Positions 33,386 through 44,621 of a stretch of DNA of 64,000 nucleotides are shown one piece after another; the first letter of the stretch is position 1, and each line of letters opens with the position of its first letter. Origin of the DNA: Arcuatula senhousia (taxonomy: Eukaryota; Mollusca; Bivalvia; Mytilida; Mytilidae); contig CAXARO010001800.1 of the NCBI GenBank assembly GCA_963971305.1, positions 1 to 64,000 of the forward strand, given 5' to 3'. The translations under genes were made by a program, and so were the position numbers. The notes under the pieces were generated by a model, which worked only from the letters and a program-made list of their open reading frames with translations, ran no database searches and had not been told where the DNA came from.

Positions 33386-36300
33386 TGAACCGCTTAACTC
33401 AGTAACTATTCACACTTTAAAAGAAGATTTTGCGAGCATCTATGAGGGATAGACTTCTTCAAAGAGGTAACAATCAGTTAAAATTGAACAATCGTAAATC
33501 TAAGTCTTGTGTTTTATGTAAAATTAGCGACGAAAGTGAGTGCGACAGTGAGAATGAGAGTGTCGAAAATGAGACATCGTATTCTGGTACAAGCACGCTA
33601 CGTGCTGTTTCTTCGTTAATGCGGGTGAGCACTAGACAATCCCCTTATTTCAGAGCTTTTTACAAACATGTCCCTCTTCAGATTACATTAGATAGTAATC
33701 AGGCATTTCTTGTCCGTGGACCGCCGTCCAATTCAGTTTTCTGGCCGGGATCTTTTGCCGAATTCGAAACCCCACCAGAAATTGATCGAGAGTCTGTTGT
33801 CGCGGTCGAACCCGATGGTAACAGTACACGTGGCCAGAACCACACGTTACAGAGTCGGTCGCCGGCAAAATACGCATCTTAAACAACACGTCGGAACCAC
33901 GAGTGTTGCATTTTGTCGGTTAAGGGCCGTTTGCTCTCTTCCAAAGGAATCGAACACCGATGCATTATCTGTTAGTGAAACGCACGGTCGCAACACAATT
34001 CAAGTCTCAGCAGCTAGATAGCGTTTCAATTGACCCAGACAACTTACTTGATGGAGATATGAAGTCGATAAATTTAGCGACCTTTTTGACCCAAATATTG
34101 TAGGTTACAACGGAGCTGTTGGCCCTTTTGAGGCATCTGTAAATATCGGTCCCGTACAACCCCCACAACGCAAGGGTCGAGTACCCCAGTATTCTAAAGA
34201 CAAATTAGTTGAGCTTCAGTCCAAGTTCGATGAGCTCGAACGTGTCGGTGTTTTTCGTCGCCCGGAAGACGTCGGTATTTCAGTTGAGTATCTTAACCCT
34301 TCATTTTTGGTAAAAAGGTCATCAGGTGGCTACAGGCTTGTTACAGCGTTCGCTGATGTAGAACGATACAGAAAACCCCAACCCTTCCTCATGCCCAACG
34401 TCGATTCTATTCTTAGAACTATCGGTCAGTAAGATATATAATCGAAACCGATCTCACAAGCGCGTTTTATCAAATTCGCCTCGCAAAACAGTCCATGAAA
34501 TATTGTGGAGTTGCTACGCCATACCGTGGCATCCGTGTATACACTCGGTGCGCGATGGGTATGCCTGGCTCCAAAAAAGTCCTCGAGGAGATGATGTGTC
34601 GTATATTAGCAGACTTCCTCCAAGAAGGCAGTGTCGCGAAGCTGGCCGATGATTTATTTTGCGGCGGAAATTCCCTCGAATAACTCTAATCACGTGGTCA
34701 AAGGTATTAGAAGCCTTATATAAGTCTAACGTCCGTCTGTTACCTAGCAAGACCGTAATTTGTCCTAAGTCCATTACAGTGTTAGGTTGGGTGTGGACTC
34801 AAGGGTCATTGTCAGCAAGTCAACACAGATTTACAACTCTCTGTGCATGTTCCCCGCCAGAAACAGTTCGTTGTCTCCGTTCGTTCATTGGCGCTTATAA
34901 AATGTTGAGTCGCGTTACAAAACACGGCATCGGAGCGACCTTAGACGTGAATCGCGACAGAATAATATTACTGGCAGGATTTTTTAGCGCTAAACTCAGG
35001 AAACATCAAGTTACATGGTAACCGTGCGAAATCGAGGCGCTTTCGATCGCAGCTAGCATTAAACATTTAAGTCCATATATATTACAATCGCGCGAACAAG
35101 TTAGCGTTCTGACCGATAGCAAGCCTTGCGTTCAGAGCTTTGAAAAACTTTGTCGCGGTGAGTTTTCCGCGAGTCCGTGTGTTACTATATTCTTATCGGT
35201 GGTCAGTCGATACCAAGTACATGTTTCCCACTTATCCGGCCGTGCTAACAAGCCCTCTGACTTTGCGGCCGAAACGCGCCACCGTGTATCGAACCTATGT
35301 CCCGATTTACGCCGTACACATGCTCATCTAAAGCAGGGCACTAGACCGTCCAAAAAATTAACAAATATCAAAGATGTAAAGCTGTATCTGAGCGTAGCGT
35401 CTACTGCCAAAGATGGCTTACTCATTGTTAGACGTAACGAGCCGCTAGAACCACTGAACGAGCTTATAGTCGTTTCACGAAACGTACTTGGCGGTCTTGT
35501 TACTGCTCTACATATCAAATTAGACCATCCTACGAAACACCAGTATAACTTGGTCCTCAAACGATATTTCTACGCGCTAGGTATGTCCATAACCATAGAT
35601 CAAGTTAGCAATTCTTGTCATACATGCGCTTCGTTTAAACGTTTCCCAAAGAGTTTAGTCAAACAATCGTCCGAGGACCCTCCCGAAGTTGTTGGCATGT
35701 CATTCGCCGCCGATGTGCTAAAACGTTATCGTCAATGTATACTGGTGGTCAGAGAAACTTCATACACGTGCACTTGCTTCATTCCGGACGAGAAGCGCGA
35801 CTCATTAGGAGATGGGGTACTTAGATTATTATTTCCTATAAAACCGTTAGGTGGTCCAAGCATTGTCCTTCGAGTAGACCCGGCCCCGGGATTTCGAGGT
35901 TTACAAAATGATCAGTTGTTGAACCGGTATAGCGTAGTAGTAGAAGTCGGCCGTGTAAAAAATCTTGACAAAAATCCTGTATACAAGAGCTCGAGGATGA
36001 GTTACTCCGCAAAGAGCGCGGCGAGTCCCCTCTTTCCGAGTTAGCTTTAATCACGGCTACTACGAGGCTTAATTCACGCCTTCGCCACTCTGGTTTATCG
36101 GCGCGTGAGCTCTGGACTCAACGAAACCAATTTAGTCATGAGCAACAACCGATTTCCGATATGCAGTTTAAAACCACACAACATGCCAACCGAGATAAGA
36201 ATGACGAACCAAGCGAAGAATCTAAATGTTCAAAGAGTACCCGTCCTTTCGCGGTAGTTCATGTCGGAGATATTGTATACCTTTACTCGGGACTGCATTC

Positions 36301-36442
36301 AAGAAGTCGATATTTGGTTACGTCCGTTGATGGCAGTTGGTGTTTTAATAAAAATTTTGCCGGTAATCAACTCCGAGCTACTTCATACAAAAGGCTCCCA
36401 GGAGCCTGAATCGCTCACCTGGTCTTGATGTCAACCCTATGA

Positions 36443-36683
36443 GTGAGTTGGTGTTTTACGCCCGTGCAACGCTATATAAGTTATTTACAGGCGATGAAAA
36501 GGATGATAAAATGAGCATGAAATGATGATGATAAATGAAATATGGGGTGGGGTGGGACACAAAAGACCGGTAAATTTTGAAGAACCACAGGAAAAGGGGA
36601 GAGATGGGTAGGAGCGGAAAATTTAGCCTATGTGGTGCACTACTTGGCGGTCCACAAAGGCTGTCTTTTACGTGCATAAAGCG
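36443..36683 (-). mobile_element. SINE-A 3' fragment
   Basis: Only the 3' ~240 nt (tail to 'ccacaaaggctgtcttttac') is present. It is flanked by gtcaaccctatga on both sides (36430-36442 and 36684-36696). Confidence 0.85.
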
Positions 36684-36696
36684 GTCAACCCTATGA

Positions 36697-37184
36697 GTGA
36701 GTGAGTGAGTTGGTGTTTTACGCCCGTGCAACGCTATATAGGTTATTTACAGGCGATGAACATGAAAAGGATGATAAAATGAACATGAAATGATGATGAT
36801 AAATGAAATATGGGGATGGGGTGGGTCACAAAGGAACGGTAAATTTTGAAGAACCACAGGAAAAGGGGGGAGATGGGTAGGGGCGGAAAATTTAGCCTAT
36901 GTGGTGCACTACTGGGCGGTCCACAAAGGGGTCTTTTACGTGCATGAAGCGTGGCACTCTCCACACACGTTGGCCCACTATGGTCGGCGGTCAGGGTTTC
37001 CGTATTATAGACCCGACAACCCCCGCGGACGAGGGCTACCCTATTCAGCCACCTAGGGTACACACTTGGTCGCTCTGTGGGCTGAGCACTGACCCGACGT
37101 CAGAATCCCAAGACCCTTAGTCGCCTCTTACGACAAGCTAGGCTCTGCTGCGGGCCAATTCGCCACCCGGGCCCCGCACGGGAC
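36697..37184 (-). mobile_element. SINE-A full length, next to the truncated copy
   Basis: A complete copy in the same orientation, flanked by the second and third copies of gtcaaccctatga (36684-36696 and 37185-37197). Confidence 0.9.
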
Positions 37185-37822
37185 GTCAACCCTATGAAGA
37201 ACTTTGTAGAGCTAAATAAGCTGAACATTTAAGCAAGCAACAGCTTTTCTCTTTCAGCAATAATTTTCATTGTATAGGCCAAAAACATGCAAAATGTTAT
37301 TTTAAGGGCCATCTGAACACTTTGACTCTATAGAGACTTTTGTTAAGAGCTTAATCAATGAACTGAACATTTAAGCAAGCAACCACTTTTCTATATCTGC
37401 TATAATTTTCATTATAAAAGCCAAAAACATGAAAACATGTTAATTTAGGGGATGTAATACCTATCAGGGGTCAACTGACAAGTTCAACCCTATGAATGCT
37501 TTTGTGGAGCTAAATGAGCTGTAAACTTAAGCAAGGAACGGCTTTTCTCTATCTGCTTTAGACCAAAAACACTATTTTTCGCCTTTAAGGGGCTTTAACC
37601 CCTATAAGGGGTCATCTGACAACTTCGACCCTATGACGACTTTTGTAGAGCTAAATGAGCTGAACATTCTAGCAAGCAACAACTTTTCTCTATCTGCAAT
37701 AATTTTAGTTCTATAGGCCAAAAACACTATTTTAAGGGGCTGTAACCCCTAAAAGGGTCGGTCTTCTGACAACTTCAACAATATGGATACTTTTGTAGAG
37801 CTTAATGAGCTGAACATTTTAG

Positions 37823-38337
37823 TTAGTTAGTTAGTTAGTTATTGCTTTACTCCCAAGCAGCGCGATTTCGGCTATATCCGGGAGATGAACATGAAAGTGG
37901 TGATACAATGAACATGAAATGATGATAAAGTGGAGGAAATGGGACACAAGGCCAATCGGGTAGGAGAGTTTTGACTGCCACTGGAAAAAGGAGTGATGGG
38001 TAGGGACGGGAAATTTAGCCTCCTGCATGGGGATCCTACGGGTCCTACTCTTACCGAGACCTGCAGCAGGGTTCTTTAACGTACGAGGAACGCGACATTT
38101 TTCCCAACACGGTGCACCACTATGGTTTGCGGTCAGGTTATCGCAATATCGCCTGACGACCCGCATCTCTCGATGTCAGGGTTGCCCCATTCAACCACCT
38201 GGGGCACACATCCCAGTCGCTTTGTGGGCAAAGCGGCCTGACCCCGATGTCAGGTTTCTGATCGCTCTTTAGTGGACTTTTACCGACAAGCTTAGCGCTG
38301 CTGCTGGCCTATTCGCCTCCCGGGCCCCGCACGGGAC
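37823..38337 (-). mobile_element. SINE-B with 13-bp target duplication
   Basis: (TTAG)n tail first and head (CCCGGGCCCCGCACGGGAC) last. The flanking duplication ctgaacattttag is at 37810-37822 and 38338-38350. It interrupts one of the D3 tandem units. Confidence 0.9.
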
Positions 38338-39837
38338 CTGAACATTTTAGCATACAACAGCTTTTCTCTTTTTGTAATAGTTTTCCTTTTATAGGCCAAA
38401 AACACTATTTTGCGGCCTTTAAGGGGCTGTAACCCCTAAAAGGGGCCATCTGACAACTTCGACCCTATGGAGACTTTTGTAGAGCTAAATGAGCTTAACA
38501 TTTTAGCAAGCAACAGCTTTTCTCTGTCTGCAATTGTTTTCATCCCAAGGCCCAAAACACTTATTTTTCGCCTTCAAGGGGCTGTAACCGCTGAAAAAGG
38601 GTCTTCTGACAACTTCGACCCTATGGAGACTTTTGTAGAGATAAATGAGCTGAACATTTTAGCAAGCAACAGCTTTTCTCTATCTGCAATTGTTTTCACC
38701 CCATAGGCCAAAAACACTAATTTTCGCCTTTGAGGGGCTGTAACCCCTTAAACGGGTCTTCTGACAACTTCGACCCTATGGAGACTTTTGTAGAGCTAAA
38801 TGAGCGGAACATTTAAGCAAGCAACAGCTAAAACACTATTTTTCGCCTTTAAGGGGCTGTAACCCCTATAAGGGGTCATCTGACAACTTCGACCCTTATG
38901 AAGACTTTTGTAGAGCTAAATGAGCTGAACATTTTAGCAAGCAACAGCTTTTCTCTACCTGCAATAGTTTTCATTCTGTAGGCAAATACACCATTTTTCG
39001 CCTTTAAGGGGGTTATCTGACAACTTTGACCAAATGGAGGCTTTTGAAGAACTTTTGATGCCGAAACAGTAGGGTGGCATCAGATTTCATCTATCTCTTA
39101 TACTTTTTGATTAACAAGCCAAAAACAGTTGTCTGACCCCCCCCCCCCCCCCCTGGTCTATTTTTAGTAACGGTGGCCATGTTTTATGACGGATCAAAAA
39201 TCGAAACACAAGTTAGGTGCAGGACACCCTAAGGATCACTCATACCAAGTTTCATTAAATTATGTTCAGTAGTTTCAGAGGAGAATATTTTTAAAAATTG
39301 TTAACAGACGACGACGGACGCCAAGTGATGGCAATAGCTCACATAGACGTTTGGTCCAGGTGAGCTAATAAAGTTAAGCTTACGGAATGTTATAAGATAC
39401 CCGCCATATCTGATCAAGACGTCCAGAAAGGGCTTACGCGTGATAGGGAATTGGACACGGAAGAAACATATATAAGTCATTTAGAAGTTGAATCGAATCA
39501 GGAATGTCCCCGACATTCGAAAACGACTATGAATTTGCAACTAGAACCCCCTCCTATTCTCACATATGAAGACCGGGACGAAGTAGACGATGATTTTCAT
39601 GATACTATTACATCTTGTACGAGTTCCAAACAAATTCGTTATGACACGGGTCAACAGCGTGTACTCAGAAAGCGTAGTGATTTGAAACCTATTATCATAT
39701 GTACATCAATGTTCTACTGTCAATCATGTTGTGAACAGAACAGAATTAGGAATGAATATTAGAAATATAACTCATGTGAATATTATGATACATGTATGTA
39801 ATTATTTGCAGGTGAGCAAGACCTTTTGATCAGCCGC

Positions 39838-40135
39838 AAACCATAGTGGTGCACCGTGTTGGGAAAATGTCACGTTCCTCGCACGTTAAAGAACCCTGCT
39901 GCAGGTCTCGGTAAGAGTAGGACCCGTAGGATCCCCATGCAGGAGGCCAAATTTCCCGTCCCTACCCATCACTCCTGTTTCCAGGGGCAGTCAAAACTCC
40001 TACCCGATTGGCCTTGTGTCCCAATTTCCTCCACTTCATAATCATTTCATGTTCATTTTATCACCACTTTCATGTTCATCTCCCGGATATAGCCGAAATC
40101 GTGCTGCTTGGGAGTAAAGCAATAACTAACTAAAT
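39838..40135 (+). mobile_element. SINE-B, 5'-truncated
   Basis: Starts in the body at 'gcaaaccatagtggtgcaccg' and ends 'gcaataactaactaa'. It lies just downstream of the pol pseudogene. Confidence 0.8.
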
Positions 40136-40168
40136 TGATGTGTTTCATCACATATAGTTGTGTCCCTG

Positions 40169-40250
40169 GGTGAGTGAGTGAGTTGGTGTTTTACGCCCGT
40201 GCAACGCTATATAGGTTATTTACAGGCGATGAACATGAAAAGGATGATAC
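40169..40250 (-). mobile_element. SINE-A, extreme 5' truncation (82 bp)
   Basis: Only the tail and the 'ggtgttttacgcccgtgcaac' end remain. It is flanked by a perfect 12-bp duplication, gttgtgtccctg (40157-40168 and 40251-40262). Confidence 0.9.
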
Positions 40251-40262
40251 GTTGTGTCCCTG

Positions 40263-40627
40263 AAATTATATGCTGTAAGTTACTAAGTGAACTTTAATTT
40301 TCATCCTATTTTATATGCATACTTTATCAGTGCTGATGATTTTCTTTATTTGTATTATTGTTATAGTCTTTTTGTGTTGATGATTATTTTGATTAATGTT
40401 GTGCTATTTAGTGATGTTTTCATTTAATGAATGCTAGCAATTGCTATGTTAAGGAGAAAGAGAAGTTGCGCCAGTGAATTGTTTGTATTATTGAGTTGTA
40501 TGTATTTAGTTGGTTTATCTCCCTTACAATAGTAAGATGTATGTTGTACGTTTGCGCATGTGCGAGTCTCTGTACCATGTGTTCTTCCTTAATAAATCTG
40601 CCACCATTATAGCTACATGTGTTTTCA
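40263..40627. other. No gene recognised
   Basis: AT-rich with no domain or shared repeat. It ends at the first 52-bp module of the next repeat. Confidence 0.4.
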
Positions 40628-41367
40628 CGGCACCAGCTTGCTGGAAAAAATGCCGAGGACGTCAGAGCAATCTCGGACGACACGGCACCAGCTTGCTGGA
40701 AAAAAATGACGAGGACGTCAGAGCAATCTCGGACTACATGTGTTTGCATTTTCCCTGCCTACTGGCGGTGAAATAATCGTCTGAATCACTCACCTGGTTA
40801 ACATTAGAGGATTAATATTGTCACAATAATTAAATACAAGTGGGATTTTAAGACACAGACCATTACATTTTGATTTTCTACCGGAACGTTGAAAGGTCAG
40901 TGGATTTTATACAAGTAACCAGTTAACAAACTACTGGTAGCAAAAAGATAAGTGGAAAATGAATACTGATAAAATTATTACGTATCAAGAAATGCCACTT
41001 AACATTTTAGTATGAGTTTAAAGGACACGGCACCAGCTTGCTGGAAAAAATGCCGAGGACGTCAGAGCAATCTCGGACTACATGTGTTTGCATTTTCCCT
41101 GCCTACTGGCGGTGAAATAATCGTCTGAATCACTCACCTGGTTAACATTAGAGGATTAATATTGTCACAATAATTAAATGCAAGTGGGATTTTAAGACAC
41201 AGACCATTAAATTTTGATTTTCTACCGGAACGTTGAAAGGTCAGTGAATTTTTTACAAGTAACCAGTTAACAAACTACTGGTAGCAAAAAGATAAGTGGA
41301 AAATGAAGACTGATAAAACTATTACGTATCAAGAAATGTCACTTAACATGTTAGTATGAGTTTAAAG
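40628..41367 (+). repeat. Tandem duplication (~343 bp) with 52-bp modules
   Basis: 40681-41023 and 41026-41367 are near-identical. Both begin cacggcaccagcttgctgg and end tatgagtttaaag. An extra 52-bp module (caccagcttgctggaaaaa to caatctcggac) precedes them at 40628-40680. Related modules occur inverted at 42985-43155 and partly at 59470-59500. Confidence 0.85.
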
Positions 41368-41402
41368 GAAAAGAATCATCAAATAGGCCTAACGCAACGT
41401 TA

Positions 41403-41602
41403 CCTGTCAAAAAATGTACCCCGCAAACAACACTTTCCACATGTGGTTCGCAATCCTCCCGGGAAATGGCCGCCAACCACTCATTTCTGCGATGCAGATC
41501 TCTGTTTTCCTTTGGAATTTTATAAAATCTAAGTTTTTTTTTTCCATTCACCTCGTCTCCCCATCTATAGTTACCGTCATAAATGCAACAGCTTTTCACC
41601 AT
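41403..41602 (-). CDS. THAP-domain exon
   Basis: On the minus strand an ATG at 41602 opens a THAP zinc-finger: MVKSCC near the start, LRFYKIPKE, then NEWLAAI and SVVCGVHF with the second zinc ligands (Cys and His). An in-phase donor (ACAG|GTAACG) at ~41405 ends the exon. THAP domains bind DNA and occur in host regulators and in P/Harbinger-type transposases. I found no downstream exon, so it may be a stranded first exon. Between the first Cys pair and the Trp the spacing is longer than usual. Confidence 0.65.
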
Positions 41603-41691
41603 ATCGTGTTTACATTAGCAACAAAATGGCGGCTGCCCCTCGATTGCCCCGCGGTAAGAACGATAACTCTATTAAAAACGAAAGAATATGG

Positions 41692-42176
41692 TTAGTGAGT
41701 GAGTGAGGTGGTGTTTTACGCCCGTGCAACGCTATATAGGTTATTTACAGGCGATGAACATAAAAAGGATGATAAAATGAACATGAAATGATGATGATAA
41801 ATGGAATATGGGGATGGGGTCGGTAAATTTTGAAGAACCACAGGAAAAGGGGAGAGGTGGGTAGGGGCGGAAAATTTAGCCTATGTGGTGCACTACTTGG
41901 CGGTCCACAAAGGGGTATTTTACGTGCATGAAGCGTGGCACTCTTCACACACACACACACGCTGGCCCACTATGGTCGGTGGTCAGGGTTTCCGTATTAT
42001 AGACCTGACAACCCCCGCGGACGAGGGCTACCCTATTCAGCCACCTAGGGTACACACTTGGTCGCTCTGTGAGCTGAGCACTGACCCGACGTCAGAATCC
42101 CAAGACCCTTAGTCGCCTCTTACGACAAACTAGGCTCTGCTGTGGGCCTATTCGCCACCCGGGCCCCGCATGGGAC
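41692..42176 (-). mobile_element. SINE-A with 13-bp target duplication
   Basis: Full length, flanked by cgaaagaatatgg (41679-41691 and 42177-42189). An expanded (CA)n near 41947-41960 distinguishes this copy. Confidence 0.9.
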
Positions 42177-42259
42177 CGAAAGAATATGGAATATGTGCCA
42201 GAAAGGCACAATCCACAAATTGAAATGATTTTGATAAATGTACAATGCAAAATTTCACT

Positions 42260-42301
42260 GCGTGTGAAGCGCTTTTCTGGATTAACCTTCATCAGACACG
42301 C
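42260..42301 (-). ncRNA. Hammerhead-like motif, second type (copy 2)
   Basis: Same stem I (GCGTGT/ACACGC), CTGATGA core and AAG/CTT stem III as at 17920-17961. In this copy the stem II pair next to GAA is A-A. Conservation of both stems across copies supports an RNA role. Activity is unproven. Confidence 0.5.
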
Positions 42302-42390
42302 TAGGAGTTAAAAACTTGGAAAACCGGTAGAACATTAGATTTGATATAAAAAAAACAGAAGCCAAAAATATTACAACAATGACCAAACAG

Positions 42391-43020
42391 ATAATTTTAT
42401 TATTTTTTTAAAGAAAATAGCCAAATGTTGTCAAATTTTGGAAATATGTAAACGTGTCTTTCCAACACATATTCCAGTACTCGAAAATTTATAAGAGCAT
42501 AAAACTGAAGCACGGGGAAGCTTTCTACTTGCTACAATAATGTTTCTCCTTTGACATTTTTGATCAAAGATGTCTAAGGAGCAACATAATTGTAGCTAGC
42601 TTTCTACGGCCTCCACACGGCACTAAAGCCAAACTATGAAATAATAATAAAAATGAAAGAATATGGAATATGTGCCAGAAAGGCACAATCTACATATTGA
42701 AATGTAGAAGCCAAAATATGACGTCACCAGATACTAAACACGGGATTTAGTAGGTACAATAATGTTGCTCCTTGACATTTTTGATTGTAGCTAGGGATTT
42801 AGCACAACAGTTTTGTTGTGCACTTCCAAGATTAATATAGCAACTTTATCATCAAATTTTGCGTATACATTTCGGTCTCAAAAATGAAACATTTGGTTAG
42901 TAAGAATACAAATACAACAGATTTTAAAGTAAAAATATCTTGAATAAGTAAAATAATCTGAAATTTGTACATTGTTTTGTAGTCCGAGCTCGGCATTTTT
43001 TCCAGCAAGCTGGTGCCGTG
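42391..43020. repeat. Patchwork of short repeats
   Basis: It includes a partial H copy (~42655-42712) and duplicated 'tacaataatgt.gctcct.tgacatttttgat' (42533 and 42757). 'ggatttagcacaacagttttgttgtgcacttcc' also occurs inverted at 59420-59450. No coding sequence. Confidence 0.55.
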
Positions 43021-43136
43021 TAGTCCGAGATTGCTCTGACGTCCTCGGCATTTTTGTCAGCAAGCTGGTGCGGGACCACCGGGACGGCACCAGCTTGCTG
43101 AAAAAATGCCGAGGACGTCAGAGCAATCTCGGACTA
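43021..43136. repeat. 116-bp near-perfect palindrome
   Basis: Left arm TAGTCCGAGATTGCTCTGAC...GCAAGCTGGTGC and right arm its inverse, each ~51 bp, around a ~13-bp spacer (gggaccaccggga). The arm is the same 52-bp module that is tandemly arranged at 40628-41080. The transcript would be a long hairpin. Confidence 0.8.
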
Positions 43137-43189
43137 GTGCCGTGGGACGTCAGAGCTCCTTCTAAATCAAAAACACGGGATTTTAACCG

Positions 43190-44145
43190 ATACAGATACA
43201 TATACAGATATTTTACAAAATGTATTCAATAAAAAAAAGGTATTCGAAAACAGTGGAATTAATTATTTTTGGAGAGTAAAAAATTCTCTTGATGTTTTGA
43301 ACCAAGCTTCGTGCATTTGAAAATACTTTTCATACCGTTGATGTGAATTTTTTGTTTAAAAAAAATGTTATTAATTTTGAGTGATCTCCATTATTTATTA
43401 ATTACAAGCATCACCACTCTTTTTATCTTATGTATACATGTACATGTCAATTAGTGACTGTCTGCTACTTTTACATAATTACATAATCTTGGTTGGCATC
43501 AAAGATTATCAGTTTAACAGTATGAAATCCATCTTGTGGCTAGATAAAGGGACCTTGTTAATGTCTTCATAATGCATGTACTTGTAGTATAATTATTGAA
43601 TTAATATTTGACTAGCCAATCAGATGCATTATAGATAATTAACAGTTCGAAATTAAAACAAAATCTTTGTGAAGGCATTCACATCTTTGTCTTGGTTTTA
43701 AGCAAAGCAATATTATCTGAATTTGTTACAGATTTCTTTTTCGTTCTTATTGGGTTTTGAAACCTAGGAATTATAGTCATGGATTACTTTAATTCAAAGT
43801 TTAATTTATATCATCCATGCAGACTTCAAATGACTCATTATTAGTGCTTATGAATCAACTTGAGCAAAATGTGTTTTCAAGTAAGAACTTGGCAGGACAA
43901 ATTTGGAATTGGATAATTTATATTCTGACCATAAGATGGCAAATTGACTTGGAAATAGACTTTAACATTATTACAGTTATGGGCATACATATCTGTGGAC
44001 AATATTAGTGTTTGCATTATTGCGTTCATAACAGTTAATATAGGCATATAGATTTGAAGAAATTTCTAGTGGTATTTCATTTAAGATTTCTTTGGCAAAC
44101 AAACTTATGGCACATAAAGTTATGCTTACTTTATGGCTAACTCTC
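43190..44145. other. No gene recognised
   Basis: AT-rich with no recognised domain. It may be the 5' flank or leader of the DIRS-like element that follows. Confidence 0.4.
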
Positions 44146-44149
44146 TTCA

Positions 44150-44530
44150 GCAGATATTGGCAGAGTAAATACTACTCATTGGTAGATTTTGGCGGAGTAA
44201 TGGCTACTCATTAGCAACTGAACTATAGCAGATATTGGCGGAGTAATGGCTACTCATTGGCAACTGAACTATAGCAGATATTGGCGGAGTAATGGCTACT
44301 CATTGGCAACTGAACTATAGCAGAAATTGGCGGAGTAATGGCTACTCATTGGCAACTGAACTATAGCAGATAGCGGCAGAGTAATGGCTTTTTGGCCTAC
44401 TTAACTTTAGCAGATATTGGTGAAGTAATGGCTGAATCATTGTCGAATTTAACCTTTAAATTAGCAGTTATTGGCGGAGTTATTGCTACTCATTGACGAA
44501 CTTAACTATAGCGGATATTGGCTGAGACTT
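44150..44530 (+). repeat. 46-bp minisatellite upstream of DIRS-like ORF
   Basis: Unit 'tattggcggagtaatggcta...' of 46 bp, with about five good copies then degenerate copies to 44525. It ends ~90 bp before the ATG at 44622. Confidence 0.8.
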
Positions 44531-44621
44531 TTTGGATGGCAACTTTATCTGGATTTTATCAATTGTGTTTTTCATGCACCCATATTTATAAAAGTTTTGC
44601 AGTAATTGCGGTTAATTCATT

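Larger units (their letters stand above)
36389..39370 (-). mobile_element. Family D copy D3 inserted in pol
   Basis: It begins aaggctcccaggagcctgaa and ends gtccaggtgagctaat. It contains about nine ~150-bp tandem units ('agcaagcaacagcttttctct', 'ggggctgtaacccct', 'gagacttttgtagagctaaatgagc') and a 17-C run (39137-39153). The reading frame of pol is continuous across the excised element, giving a natural empty-site comparison. It carries three SINE insertions. Confidence 0.75.
33430..39762 (+). pseudogene. LTR-retrotransposon pol, split by a 3-kb insertion
   Basis: The order is: a protease-adjacent region (VPLQITLDS, ~33684), an RT palm ([10 protein letters not shown] at ~34290, [10 protein letters not shown] after a shift near 34430, catalytic LADDLF near 34650), then SKTVICPKSITVLGW. 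Next is a shortened RNase H with LTDSKPCVQ, an H-x4-H...CHTC integrase zinc domain (35510-35620), FAADVL and LRVDPAPGF. A C-terminal region follows to ~36388 and resumes at 39370 to the stop at 39762. Frameshifts (33885, 34430, 34690, 35985), a stop at 35021 and deletions in protease and RNase H show decay. The integrase Glu is lost at the 35985 shift. Ty3/Gypsy-like assignment is inference. Confidence 0.75.
41668..42390 (-). mobile_element. Element H copy split by SINE-A
   Basis: The left piece ('ctctattaaaaacgaaagaatatgg') and right piece ('aatatgtgccagaaaggcac' to 'gaccaaacagat') match 17828-18045 with the SINE removed. The H copy predates the SINE. Confidence 0.8.

Noticed and set aside
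40510..40776. 88-codon frame over the 52-bp modules
   Set aside because: Created by the tandem modules. The same peptide appears wherever the module repeats.
44150..44530. CRISPR-like array
   Set aside because: The 46-bp units are contiguous minisatellite copies with no unique spacers, in eukaryotic DNA.
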